Shown here piece after piece: positions 1 to 11,764 of a stretch of DNA of 64,000 bases. The stretch's first letter is position 1. Every line of letters starts with the position of its first letter. A program made the position numbers and the translations under genes. The notes beneath the pieces are model-generated. The model saw only the letters and a program-made list of their open reading frames with translations. It made no database searches and was not told the DNA's origin. Origin of the DNA: Limonium bicolor (lineage: Eukaryota > Streptophyta > Magnoliopsida > Caryophyllales > Plumbaginaceae); NCBI GenBank assembly GCA_023374045.1, contig CM041778.1, positions 366,084,831 through 366,148,830 of the forward strand, in the 5' to 3' direction.

Positions 1-145
1 TAGGATTTCTGTATATTATCTATCTCTGGAAACTAATTCCAGAGTCTATATATATAATAATAGAAATGGATAAGAATAACAAATATTCTTATCAATATTA
101 TTTAACGTTGGTTGTAACTAATATTTAACAAATAAATATTATCTT

Positions 146-385
146 TTATTTATTACTAAAATAAAACAACCAACATCTCCCACAACCCAGAAATAGATGA
201 CCACGGATTTTTTCCGCAGCCTCCTCAACCCGCGTGGCGTTCTTGAATTTGACTAGAGCAAAGGCCAACGAATTGTTCGGGCACCGCTTCCTAGAGATGA
301 AAATCTCCACAATATCTGCATCCATCCGAAGCAGCCAACGGATGGCTCTCTCATCTGGCGCTCTACTGATATTGTCGACGAACAA
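146..385 (-). pseudogene. RRM-domain fragment, probably LINE ORF1
   Basis: The 79-residue reading frame looks like an RNA recognition motif. It begins with an RNP2-like strand (MFVDNI), has a basic segment (ISRKR) mid-domain and an RNP1-like strand (LAFALVKF), followed by a helix and a final beta strand. Plant LINE ORF1 proteins and a few host splicing-type proteins carry this RRM; the lack of further exons and the repeat-rich surroundings favour a LINE remnant. The frame extends upstream by about 19 codons (SGGCGSL just before the RNP2 strand) to a stop and has no good start codon. The family assignment is by motif only; a host gene exon remains possible. Confidence 0.45.
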
Positions 386-732
386 AGAACCACAACCTCC
401 AGAGACGGCGGATTTGCATTTTCATCCACCTCCTCCTTGTCAGACGTACATCTCCGAGAATTTGGGTTTCATTTCAAGCCCGGTGACCTACCACGCCACC
501 TATAGATGGACCTCGACGGAAGAAATTGTCGCCTGGGAGAGGCCCACCAACTGACCGTCGACCGCGCCCCTCTATCTCACCTTCTGGACTAAGATCTTCT
601 TCAAGAAAAACTCCTCCGAGAGTAGAAACTGGAACGAGGACGTCTTCTAGCATATCCTGGCTTACGCTCTGGTCTGTGAGAGTAGCTATGCAACCTTTCC
701 CTCTTCCTCTCTCGACTCTTCCTCTCCTTTCT
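386..732. other. Unassigned spacer
   Basis: Sequence between the RRM fragment and the first LTR. Open frames here carry no recognisable domain. It ends in a C/T-rich stretch immediately before the target-site duplication of the solo LTR. Confidence 0.4.
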
Positions 733-1271
733 TATTGTGAAATACCCCGAACTTAAACATAAGGATTAAAATTAATCTAATACGTATTTAAGGGCCTAAT
801 GGTACCTAATTAATATTGGTAAGGAGAATAAATCTAAAAAGAAATAAAGAAACGCTTAAAAAGCGAAAAACGCTAAATAAGCGTTAAAATAACCATAGGA
901 GGTATGAGACCTCGGTTAGCGTATTATATGGATTCCAAAGGTTTAATAAGTCCTAAATAATATATGGGAACAAATCCCGAAGAAAACGGATCCTTAAAAC
1001 GGGTTAAAATCACTAACGAACCTTAAAGCGCGTTTTTCGAGGTAACCGAGAAAACGTAACTTTAAGCGGGTCAAATAGACTCGTAACAATTTTGGTCGAC
1101 TAAAATCATAATAAATATTAGTGAAGCTTTAGAACCAATAAATCAATAAAACGAGAAATTAGTAAAAACTGTCAAAAACGGAAGTTGTGGGGTAGAAACA
1201 TAAATAGACCAAACTTATGTGTCCACTTTTAAAATAAAAAGTGAAGTAGTGTGTGTGTGTGTGTGGTGCCA

Positions 1272-1480
1272 GCCGGCCCCCCTATCTCCCTCTCTCACAC
1301 ACTCACTAACTCCCTCTTATTTACAAAAAACAAAAACAATAAAGTAAACTCTCACCTTACTTTATTACCCCACACTCTCACATTCTCTCTCTCCTATCTC
1401 TCATTTCTCTCCTCACGTACACAGCCTCCCTCACTCACTCTCTATTCTCTTCTCCTTCTTCCATGCGACATCCATGGTGA
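1272..1480 (+). promoter_or_regulatory. CT-rich leader / putative transcription start region of LTR A
   Basis: A long run dominated by CTCTCTCAC and CTTCTC motifs follows a short (GT)n run at 1248-1265. Similar C/T-rich tracts occur at comparable depth in LTR C (about 10620-10690), LTR B (about 7790-7830) and LTR E (about 62430-62480). Such Y-patch-like tracts often mark core promoters and 5' leaders in plants. The U3/R boundary itself cannot be fixed by eye. Confidence 0.35.
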
Positions 1481-2896
1481 AATAAACAAAACCACACAAA
1501 ACCCCTCTTCTCTCCTCTTGTAACCCCCTTTAACCTCTTCCAAAAATTATAAAAACTACATCATTGGAATCCTCTCATCAAGAGCAACATTCCTATCTTT
1601 TCAAAAATCAAAAAGGAGAACTTTCGTTTTTATGGGTATGTCCCATTTGGAGCTTCAAGACCACCATTAGAACCACCTTCTTCTCCTTGTTCCATTGAGG
1701 TAAAAATCTTCTTGAAACTCCATCTTTTCTTGCCTTTAAGGGCAAAATGAAAATCTAGCTAAACCCTTGTTTGATTCTCTTGTTCTATAGTCGATTTTGG
1801 CATTTTGAAGGGGTTGAAAGATTGTTCTTGAACCATTCCAAGTATTACCTACACTCTTGCAAGGTAATGGAAATTCTAAACCCTAAAACCTACATTAAAC
1901 TTTAAAGAATGGTTAGGGTTAGTTGGCATATTGAAATGTGTATGTATATGGGCTGTAGTGTAAGATTGTTGAAGTGCAATAACCGGTGGAGAAAGAGAGG
2001 AAGGAAGAAGAAAGAGGAAGAAAGAAAACTAGAAGGAGAAACAAGGTAAGGATGCTCTTTTGTGTAACTTTGTATATATATGTATGTAACAGATTTTTAG
2101 AAGTTGAAATTAGTAATGGAAATGGTAATGTAGTAGTAGTGTAATGTAGGAGATATAAGTATTTTGGACCTTTAAGAGACATTTAAAACTTGTTGAAACA
2201 TGGATGGGAATTAATGGTTGAGTGCAGGAATTTAATGTTGTTAGTGTGGTATTTTGGGTATGAGAGATGGGTATATTGATATTGATTATAACAGGTGGTG
2301 TGGATCATTTATGTGAGTAAAACAATGTGGTGAGAGTGTAAAATTATAGGGGAGACTATGGCGAAATTTTGGTAGGAATTATGTATTCAAGAATGACTTG
2401 GTGAATGGGAGAACCAAGGTGTATATTGGATTGAGGAGGTATGTAAAGTAGTGATGAAGTGGTAGTTGTAGTATGAGAGTAGGGTGTGTAAAAATCTGTA
2501 GCAAACAGCATGTGAAAGGCATTGGAGAAACAAGGAAAAGTTGGTGTTAGTAACCTCGGAAATGGAGATTTGACTTGGATATAGGTAGTACATGTGTCTA
2601 GGAGGTAAAGTAATGGGTTGAGGATACTAGTAATGGCATTGGTAGAGGGAGTAATAAATGGTAAATGGTAAACCGAAAATCTGTAGCATAAGGGGGATGA
2701 AAACTAATGTAAGTGTGGGAAGGAAGCGAGGAGAAATTGTGTATGTGATGTAGGAATGAGTAAGGAATTGATGGATGAACTAAGGTATTAAGAGGTTTAT
2801 TTAGTGGTAAAACATGTGGGATTAAGTGTAGGAACAATGGGGAAGTAATGGGTAAAAGAGGAGTGAAAACAGAAACGAAAATACAAATACTGGGCC

Positions 2897-3287
2897 GGAC
2901 CGAACTTGCGACCGGACTTGCAAGTTCGGTCGAGCCCAGATTTACAAAGACGGGAATGCTTCTGGAATGGACCGAACTTGCGACCGGACTTGCAAGTTCG
3001 GTCGGACCAGAAAATTCTCCCGTCAGTAACCTTCTGGAATGGACCGAACTTGCGACGGACTTGCAAGTTCGGTCGGCCAGGAAAATTTCCGTCGAGTAAG
3101 CTACTGGAATGGACCGACCTTGCGACCGGACTTGCAAGGTCGGTCGGGCTAAAATTTTCACATACGAAACTTACTGGAATGGACCGACCTTGGGACCGGA
3201 CTTGCAAGGTCGGTCGGCCCTGTAATTCTCCAGCGTAATTCCTTACTGACTTGGACCGAACTTGCGACCGGACTTGCAAGTTCGGTC
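2897..3287 (+). repeat. Hairpin array A: six 12-bp-stem hairpins at about 72-bp period
   Basis: Six units begin at 2897, 2969, 3041, 3111, 3181 and 3253. Each has a left arm GACCGAACTTGC (or GACCGACCTTGC), a loop of about 10 nt and a right arm GCAAGTTCGGTC (or GCAAGGTCGGTC). Units 1-3 and 6 have an A:T pair where units 4-5 have C:G, so both arms changed together. Between hairpins the sequence is A/T-rich and less conserved (CTGGAATG before most stems). The array lies about 2.16 kb into LTR A. Confidence 0.9.
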
Positions 3288-5192
3288 GAGTCAAAACTTG
3301 CAAAAAAAAAAAACTATAAGACTATGGTTAGTATATATATATATATGTATAGTATACCCACCTATACATATGTGCATATATATGTAAGTATACCATTGTT
3401 AAGCAATGAAAAGTAAGTAAATAAAATGTAAGTATAAGAATGTGAAGACTTAGTAAGTATGAGTTAGGAAGCGTAAGGGTAACCGAATTAGATTGATGAT
3501 AGTTAGATTAATTATTCGGTTGTATGTATATCATAGGATTTAATTGTGAACACCGGAGGAACGTTGGGATACAAGTACAACGGTGAAAGGTATGATTTCT
3601 TCATGCCCTGTATCCTAATCTGGTTACCCCGATTTGTGTGCTTATTTGATCACCTAATAAGATAAATGCATGAATCGGACTATATTGCACTTACCTGTGC
3701 TTGTTTACATTGTTCTTGATATTTGTCTTGAACAATAGTTTGTATAATTCATGAAGCATATGAATGATGATGATGTGTATTGTATTTTGTAGTGTACTTG
3801 TATATTGCACTGTATTTTGTATGGATGTGTATATGAGCTTTGTATTGTATTATTGTGGCTTGAATGAATGACTTCTGCTAATTCCTAACTACCTAACTCC
3901 TAACTTAAGTGAGTAAATTGGAATGAGTAGAAGTCCGATATAGTTTCGGCCACGCGTGAGGATGCGGAGTCACAAGAGGTTGGCTGCAATTCCTGACTCT
4001 TAAACTGGTCCGTGGCCCAAATCCCGGATTGGTGAGTCAAGTAAATCCCGGAGGTGGGACGGAGTAGTCCCCAGGGCCGGAGGTCCCGACGACTTAACTT
4101 GAGTAAGAGTAAGAGTAAGTAAGTATGGATCCGTAAGTATGTATGAGTATGTATGCGTATGTATGAAATAACGAGTAAAAGAGTAATCTCCACCCGATTA
4201 ACCCGGGTGGACCAATGAAGCTAACAAGAATTGTATATTGTGTATGTGTAATTCGGAAAAAGGTAAGTATGTATTGAATGGTTTATGCTGTACTTCTTGT
4301 ATGTAATGAAGTGTATGTATGTGTGTATGTCTTGCGTAATGTATTGAGATATTATGTTTGAGAGCATGTATGCATGTATGTTTGAATGAAATCAACCGCA
4401 TGTATTCGACCAAGTGGTCGGCGTACCCTCACTAGTACGCGGGGTATGCGGTTATCATGCTTAGCGAAAGCTGACCCCCTCGGGGGAACGTTTTTAGTGT
4501 GCAGGTACCCGAAGAGGATATGGTCAAGGCACGAGACCGGTGACTACGTTGGATAGTAGCAGTAGAATGTAGAGGTGTACTGATTAGCACACCCTTGTAC
4601 TTAGAGAGTAAGTAGTTGTGAGGAAGGGGTAGTGGTTAATCTCTTAATGAGTACATATGAGCTTGGAAGAAGCATTATAATTGTATAAGGATCCTAGTAG
4701 ACTCGGTTAAGTATATTGTAATGTATGGATTATGGAGGAGTAAGTATTGAATGGAGCATTGTTGTATTTGATTGATGAATGGAGTATGTATTATAGATGT
4801 GTAGTACTCGGGATTCCGGTCCATCAGACCGATGCTGTATGTAGTAGCAGTAGCCTTGTTAGTCACGTGGGTGACTAACGGCATTGTATCACCCACTGTA
4901 TGTAAGTATGTATCCGCTGCATGACCCTGGAAGCACGAGGAGATTGGACGGTAATGATTGTATTAATAGTAGGGGTGTTACATATTGTGTTTTGTATTAT
5001 ACATAATTAGTATTATAAAATTATTTTATCTTATAGGTTTAATATTGAAGTGAAAAATGTGTCATAAAGTAAACAAGATGGTCAATTTATGACGGATGAA
5101 GTATATTTTAGCATGAACACTTCAATACCTTTTATAAAAAAGATGTTACTTAGTACAAACACACCAAACATCTAACCCAGAAGAAGATGGGA

Positions 5193-5874
5193 CAGAGGCG
5201 GAGACAAGGGGCCCCCCAACTCCCTCGGGTACATGCTGAAATCAGTTTTAGCATTTTTGTTATATAGTTTATTTTTGTTATTAGATATTTGTTTGCCCCC
5301 ATAACATTTTGTAAAATATCACTATGATATCACCAAATTCTATTTGTTACCAATTTTATTTCTATTAATATTTGATATTTGTTCTAGAATTATGTTATAA
5401 AAATCACATTTAGTCTACAGTAGATAAGAAAACTCTTAATATTTTTTATTTTAGCAACATAGTCTATAGTAAACATGATTATTATGTTAGTCTTAGTAAT
5501 CATGTACCCCTACTATCCATAATACAAGTGTTTATAATTATTACAGATTTTGTGAATTAAAATAATATTAGAATTACTCAAAATAATTTTTGGAAGAAGT
5601 TTTAGAAAAAGCTACTAGTTTAGAAGTAATGTTCTATATTATAGACATTAACTCATAACTTTGTATACCTGTTTTTTAATCTAGAAATAAAAAAAGATAA
5701 AATAATTTTTTTATTTATTAATTTATATATTTCAATTTTAATGTAATTTTTATGTCAAACTATATATCTAATATCAATTTTTAAGTATAATTATATATAT
5801 TGAAATATTATATTAATTAAAAAATTAATATTATTTTTAAAATATTCTTAGAAAATTTTTCTGGCTCCGCCCTG
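5193..5874. mobile_element. Non-autonomous hAT element (MITE), old copy
   Basis: The left end is CAGAGGCGGAGAC and the right end, read inward on the other strand, is CAGGGCGGAGCCAG. The next stretch (CCCCCCAACTCCCTCGGGTA) is also present in inverted orientation at the right end of the copy at 32264-32968, so both belong to one family. The body is A/T-rich with no ORF. The flanking 8-mers (AGATGGGA and GACGGGGA) match only partly, so the duplication has decayed. Confidence 0.75.
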
Positions 5875-5882
5875 GACGGGGA

Positions 5883-7521
5883 TAAGATCTTTTGACATCA
5901 TAAAGCAAGTTCTCTAACCGGAGAAACAAATGAATGACCCCCAAGGTATAAGGAATAAGCCTCCCTGGCTGATGTAAGAACATTTCCTGACTCGAGGATA
6001 GTCATGTTCCATTGGAAACATCTTAGTAACCTTTCTCCTATCCCATTGGTTATCTTGAGGTTACTCTTAGGTTACTCTTATTAGCTTTGATTATGAGGGA
6101 TTTCACAAATACCTCAAACTTCAACCAGTATTTCCGTGATGAAGGATAGGAAAACCAACAAATTTCGTATAAGAATATCGTCCATCGACAAAAACAAGAC
6201 ACTAGCAATAAGATTGTGAAATGTTACCCTTCCACCTAACTTCAGTTGAATTTCCTTATCAAGAAAGGACAAGAAAAAATTCACAGGATGAAGCAAGATC
6301 GATAAAACAACCACCAACCCCAAAAGTTGGCTTGGAAATTGCCTCTAATTCCAATTCACACAAATCTTGATTTTCCAAGAATAAGTTAGCTTGACCATGT
6401 AAGATAACCTGGTGCAACTAATTTTCTTTATAATTTAGTGAGTTAAAACCTAAGCATCAACATGTTGGAAACTTCAGTATCGAAGACCACCCCCCTACAC
6501 ATCACCGATTTGAGCGAAGATGATCAACAACTGACAAAAAACCACACCACATTCATCATCCAAAACAAAAGCTTAAGTTTAATCTCTAACGCGACCACTT
6601 CTCCATATGAGCGACGAATGGGCCACAGGGGACAACCTCGAGAGCAATAGTATCCCAGCAACTACTATATTGTGTTCAGAAGCCTTTTGCTATTTTATGG
6701 CCAAATGGTTCTTTTGTGTTTTGGGGGAAAAAGAACATAATAACACTCTAGACTCGAACAATTAGCTAGAGAATCTGACTTTGTCTCTTTCTTTCTGTTA
6801 TAAAGACCTACATGGTGTCATAACCAACCTTACTCTTTTCTTTTTCCGAACTACAATACCCTCTAGGCCTCTACCTTAATCTTCATACCTCTCTCTATTT
6901 CCTTTTCATTGGGAGAGAATTCATATCCACTCAAAACTCTTCCCGTGAAAACTCTTCCCTTTACTTTTAGTCCTACTATAGTAAAGAAGAAACCCACATA
7001 TTAGTCGATTCAGCTGAAGCTGGACGTCCATCCACCTTCTTGTGTGGCTTAGTGTCACATAGTTGAAGATTTATTGGTCGGACATAATGAAATAAATCTG
7101 GCAAAGGTATAGAAGAAAGCGGTGGGTTTGTACAAATAAAAAGGTATAATTTTCCTTATAATTTTTTTGAATCTTTAAATTTAAAGTGTTATAGCACTTA
7201 CAAAATATAATTCCAAAACATATAAATGGTATACCTTATGTACCATAATTTGTGCGTAAATTTAAAATTTTATGTTTTTAGTGTGTATATCCACTACAAC
7301 AATGTTCATCAATGAAGACAACTTGTATAAGATCAACGTAGACAACCTAAAATTTGTCTCGCTTCCCGTACAGTAGCATAATTTTATTTAGTGTATGTAT
7401 CACATATTTTTAAAAGGTATATCCTATTCACTTCTAAACTCAAATCTTATTTAATACTAAAATATATGTAATTGAACTATAAAATGAACCTTTTTTGTTG
7501 CGGGATAAATGTCAATAGAGC
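5883..7521. other. Unassigned non-coding stretch
   Basis: About 1.6 kb with no recognisable protein domain on either strand. Short open frames near 6114-6323 and 6462-6650 match nothing I know. A CCACTACAACAA sequence near 7291 resembles a CACTA end, but no partner was found. Likely decayed repeats. Confidence 0.4.
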
Positions 7522-7526
7522 GTTAA

Positions 7527-9818
7527 TGTTATAACCCAAAGTCTGATGTCAGAATTTTCTTTGCTTTATATTTCGTTGCGAGTTGATTAAGTGAATTTCT
7601 TAATCCTTCAGGACATGGAGGTCCTTTTTAGTCAAGCTGGGACGAGGAGGTCTTTTTTCCCCTCTTATTTGAATTCCTGGTAAGGGTTAATAATAAGAAT
7701 TTAACTACTTCCTTTAATTCCCCACATTCTTAAACACGTTCTTTCCCACAATCAGAATCCTCATCTGACAGTTTCTCGCGACACTCCCCTTCTCTCCCTC
7801 TGCTCAACATTCTTCCCTTCTCCTTCTCGTTCTGTTAATCTTGGCTGCTGCTGTGGAATATTGATGTTCGGTTGTGATTCTCTCTGTTGCACTCCGGTTC
7901 AGATTAAGGTAACTACGTCGGTTCGTTCTTCTGCGATTCTGGAATTTGGGATGTTCCCCTTGTCTTAATTCTTCTTCTGTAATCTGATTTAGGAATCAGA
8001 TTTTGTCCGTTCCCTTGTCGAATTCTGCTTCGGTTGGCGTTCTCTGCGATTTCGTGGTTGAATTCAGGTAAGGATTGAGAATTCGTTGTCTTGGCAGCTT
8101 CTGATTTTGAGAGTTCGAAGTTCTGATTTTGGTCTGTTCTACATTTACGATTTGCTCAGTGTTTTGGAAGGGCATTTCCGGTTTGCGTTACGGTGATTGC
8201 TTTGGTTTGGGCTCTGCTGTTCAGATTGGGATTTCGTCTCTGTTAATTCGAGGTAGGTGGCTTTTGGATTCGGCTAGTGTGTTCAGCCTTGGGGAGTTTC
8301 AATTCTGGGATTTAATTGCGATCGGTATCTGCTTTGTGTTGTGAATCTGCCTGATTAAACTGCTGTTTAAATGTGTACAAACCCCCAAGGTTGTTTTCTA
8401 CAAATTGCTTCAGATTTGAGTGTGTTTAAGCCTCTAGTTTGTGTGCAATTCGTTTATGAAAACTGCACTTTTTGACATGTTCGAACGTCTGTCCGAGGTT
8501 TGATGTTCGGACAGACCCTGTTTGCGTTCTGTTTTCTGAGTTTTAAACCATGTCCGAACTTCCATCCGAGCTTTGATGTTCGGACGGGGTGCGAGGACGA
8601 GCCCGACTTACAAGTCTCGAATGGTGTCCGAACTTGTAAGTCCGGACATAAGTTCGGACACCCTCGGTTGCTTCTTCTGATTTTAGTTCGACATGCGTCC
8701 GAACTTTGACGTCCAGACACATGTTCGGACATTACGCGTATCTGATTTCCGAAAGCGTCTGAACATCCGTCCGAGCTTTGATGTTCGGACTCCCTTCTGT
8801 CTCTGCCTCTGTTTTAAGTTCGACCTGTGTCCGAACTTCGACATTCAGACACATGTTCGGACATTCGTCTGATTTTGGCCTTTGAGTTTCGACTTACGTC
8901 CGAACGTTGATGTCTGGACACAAGTTCGGACATGGCACTGTTTTTGCCCTAACTTGCTCGTTTGAGCTCCGTTTTGACTTCCGTTTGCGGGGTTGGATTC
9001 CCCTTCTGATTTCCAAGCTATCTATATGCTTTGTGGTGCCATTGATGCACATATGCTTAACTGTATTTAAGCTTCTGTTTTGGGACCTAGTTATCTCTGT
9101 ATCTAAACCGTGGATGGCTGGTCTAGCTATCTCGTAGCGCACTGCGTAGGACGTCCTTTTGTTTCACGGGTGGTATTCCTATTCTGTTCACATCACAGGT
9201 TTCCACCTGTTCTGCTCACGAGTGATGTTTCCTCGTTCTGTTCACGGATTGTATCCGTTCTGTCTGTATGCTTTGATTGACTAGTGTCCCACTCTATTTC
9301 TGACTCCGTTTGTTTGACTCTGTTTAGTCCTACTGTGGTTGGACTTCTGCTTCTTATTTCTGTTATTGAAATGTGGCTATCTTTCCGCCTTCTCTGATTT
9401 GTCAACATTTTATTAAATGTTTTGAGCATGCTGGTTGATGATGTTGGTCATCTACTGGGCATAGTTGGATGCTCATTCCCCTACTCTTACTAAAATTGCA
9501 TATTGATCAGCGAGGATCACTTGTTCAGCTTCTGGAGTTTTGTTTCTGTTTACTCATGTTTGAGACATTCTGACTTAGCCTTTGTAGCCTACGGGCCTGA
9601 GTAGTATTTGACATTACTCTTGACTTCTGCTTTGACAGTTACTTTGTATTTTAGCTTAAGAATACTTTGTTACATTGTTATACTTATTTATACAAGTATT
9701 TCGTTTTGGACCTTTATTCTGGTTATTCGCGTGCGATAGTTAGAGCCTTGTGTTATTAAGTAATAATACGCGGCGTGTAATACCCATAACTCTTAGGCCA
9801 GTGTTTGAGGGTGTTACA
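7527..9818 (+). mobile_element. Solo LTR B, related long-LTR family
   Basis: Starts TGTTATAACCC and ends GAGGGTGTTACA. It is flanked by GTTAA (7522-7526) and ATTAA (9819-9823), a 4-of-5 target duplication. There are no coding domains. The 3' terminus matches the other LTRs in the window, and its hairpin array resembles the array of the Gypsy LTR at 19975 in reverse orientation, including a shared CGACTTRCAAGTC segment. The region near 7740-7830 is pyrimidine-rich and is followed by AAG|GTAACT- and CAG|GTAAGG-like donor sites. Confidence 0.72.
8478..8932 (+). repeat. Hairpin array B: about seven imperfect hairpins
   Basis: Units with left arm (T)GTCCGAAC and right arm GTTCGGAC(A) begin near 8478, 8551, 8624, 8697, 8757, 8829 and 8898. 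Several share the loop GTCCGAGCTTTGAT. The best unit (8624-8661) has an 11-bp perfect stem, GTGTCCGAACT with AGTTCGGACAC. Spacing is 60-73 bp. Arms decay mostly by C to T changes. Confidence 0.85.
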
Positions 9819-10207
9819 ATTAACACCATTTATAGATACACTTTACAAATGAAAACTCACTTTCTAAAACACTAGGGGATGTTCCTCTTTGCCGCATTTT
9901 GTTTCATCTTCCCAGTTAACCCATGGTTAACTAATAGCCTAGTTGAAATACCCCAAACCTTAATAAGTTGTTTAAACAGTAAATAATAAATTGTTAAGAC
10001 TAAAAAGAGTCTCCGAAACATTGGTAAACAATTTAATAAATAGTAAACACAATTAATTGCCTAAAAGGCAATATGGACAAAGTATGCTCTAAGCTTGGGA
10101 TAGTTTTGATTAAGGCTTGATGAACTTACCAAGACCTTACTTGTATATTAATGAGCCTATTAAACCAATTATCAAAGAAAACCGAGCTTGGAAACAAGTT
10201 AAAACAC

Positions 10208-10241
10208 AAAATGTGCTTTAAGGAGCCTTAAAGCACATTTT
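10208..10241. repeat. Perfect 16-bp-arm palindrome in LTR C
   Basis: AAAATGTGCTTTAAGG and its exact complement are separated by two bases. LTR E has a related palindrome at the same depth (about 62028-62074, CACAAAAATGTGC against GCACGTTTTTGTG). LTR A keeps a degraded half (CCTTAAAGCGCGTTTTT near 1021). Position, about 265-285 bp from the LTR start, is conserved. Confidence 0.85.
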
Positions 10242-11508
10242 TGAAAAAATTGTCTTGTAAATGAGTTTTGAATGGCTAAATGTCCATCAATACTCTTTAA
10301 TTAATATGTGTACTATTTTGTATCACATTTGGAAGTTTAAATCAATGGGAAATCAAAATTTCACTTCTATGCCTTGTTATTATGAATAGTGACTTTTATA
10401 AGCTAGTTTGTAACATATGTCATATTAAGTAATTAAATGAGTTAACAAAGACCACAATACCCCTAAGTATTATATGGGGGCCGGTTTTTGTAAGGTGAGT
10501 CACCACCACCTGCAATCAAATAAGTGAAGGAAGACATAAAGTAAATAAGTAATATAGCTAAGTTACTATTTGCTTTATGTAAACAATTAATATCTTCAAA
10601 GGCATTTGCAATCAGTGAATTCTCTTCATTCCTTCATTTCCTTTTGCTGTCTCACGTAGCCATCCCCTTCCCTGCTCTCTTTCACGATCGACCAGCACCA
10701 GCACCATATGCCATCTTCAAATCCATGTAACTCCTAGCTCACTTACCCAAATCGAAAACTAAGACCACCGATCTCTTAGTTTCATCAAGCTCTTCGACTT
10801 AATCCTTTCAAATCTTCAAGAGCTCCATTTTGGTGCCAAGAGGAATCTCCATGGAAGGAGCTTGAGCTCATCTTTTCACGTATAATTGTTCTCCTTTGCT
10901 TCAAGGTAAGGAAACTCAAAGAAAAATGGTGTTTCCTCCATGTTATGTGCTGTTCGAAAATTTGCCTTAAATGGAGTCCTTACGTTGCTTTGTTCTAGCT
11001 TCATTCCAACCTTTCAAGGACTGGGTGGAGTCCTCTCTTGACATGTTTCCAACTCTCTTCAAGTTCTAAGTTGACAAGCAAGCAAATATCCTTACAGATT
11101 TCTGAAACAAGAAAGAAGTTTTGAGGAAAGGAGGTAATTATGCTAACCAAAAGTAGCTTGAAATTCCTTTGGAAAATGAACATATATTGTCTACTGAAAC
11201 TACCTAAAGAGCCAATGGTCAATGACTTAGAAAAATGTTCCCAAAGAGACTAGTAAAAGACATATGTACTGCTGTGTGTATTTGCAGGTGAAAGGCAAAT
11301 ATATTGTGGGAAATTCAGTGTTTAAGATTTAAGCATGTTAAGAGCCTAAGTGCTATGCAATTTAAATGTGCACTATGTTGTTATGTGGTGTATATTTGGT
11401 GAAGTTTTGAGTATAAGAGTGTACTGGGAAGTTTTACTTATGATGGGTGTAAAGAACTTACGCAGCAGGACCTGAAAAAAAAATGCAGTACGTCAATTCT
11501 GTAGCTTT

Positions 11509-11764
11509 GGTCCGGGACTTAGGATTTGGATAACATCCCGGACCATATATCAAAAAGGGGCCGAGAATTTTAACATAGTCTTGGTCCGGGACTTAAGCCT
11601 TGTATGAAGTCCCGGACCACCCCCTTGTATATCCCCGTGAGTTTTTGCTTGAATTGGTCCGGGACCTAGGACTTGTATGAAGTCCCGGACCACCCCATTG
11701 AAACAGCCCGAGAGTTTTGTTAAGTATAGGTCCGGGACCTTAGTTGGGGACCAAGTCCCGGACC
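11509..11764 (+). repeat. Hairpin array C: four hairpins at 73-74-bp period
   Basis: Units start at 11509, 11583, 11656 and 11729. Left arm GGTCCGGGACTT or GGTCCGGGACCT, right arm AAGTCCCGGACC, loop 10-12 nt. The 11583-11618 unit has a perfect 12-bp stem. Stem sequence differs from arrays A, B and D, but length, loop size and period are the same. Confidence 0.9.

Larger units (their letters stand above)
738..4982 (+). mobile_element. Solo LTR A, long-LTR Gypsy-type family
   Basis: A 4.2-kb non-coding unit starts TGAAATACCCC and ends GGGGTGTTACA, so it has TG...CA ends. It is flanked by a perfect 5-bp target-site duplication, TATTG at 733-737 and 4983-4987. The ends match those of the Gypsy element at 19975-30049 read on its own strand (TGAAATACCC...GGGTGTTACA). 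No gag or pol sequence lies inside and there is no second LTR, so this is a solo LTR left by LTR-LTR recombination. It contains a pyrimidine-rich leader near 1270-1480, several AAG|GTAA donor-like sites, the hairpin array at 2897-3287, and a CAG|GTAC acceptor-like site near 4502. Its last 200 bp resemble LTR C (shared GTTAG.CACGTGG and CCGCTGCA motifs). Confidence 0.82.

Noticed and set aside
2897..3287. CRISPR array
   Set aside because: Regular repeats of about 35 bp with spacers resemble one superficially, but spacers are related to each other, the sequence is plant LTR and there are no cas genes.
2598..3303. Long minus- and plus-strand open frames with repeated CKSGRKFGPF-like peptides over the hairpin array
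   Set aside because: A near-72-bp repeat (24 codons) keeps several frames open on both strands at once; frames overlap each other and lie in a solo LTR, so they are by-products of the repeat.
738..4982. Large retrotransposon derivative (LARD) instead of solo LTR
   Set aside because: There is only one pair of TG/CA ends and no internal duplicate of the termini, primer site or purine tract.
7291..7380. CACTA-type terminus (CCACTACAACAATG)
   Set aside because: No inverted partner or 3-bp duplication could be found within several kilobases.
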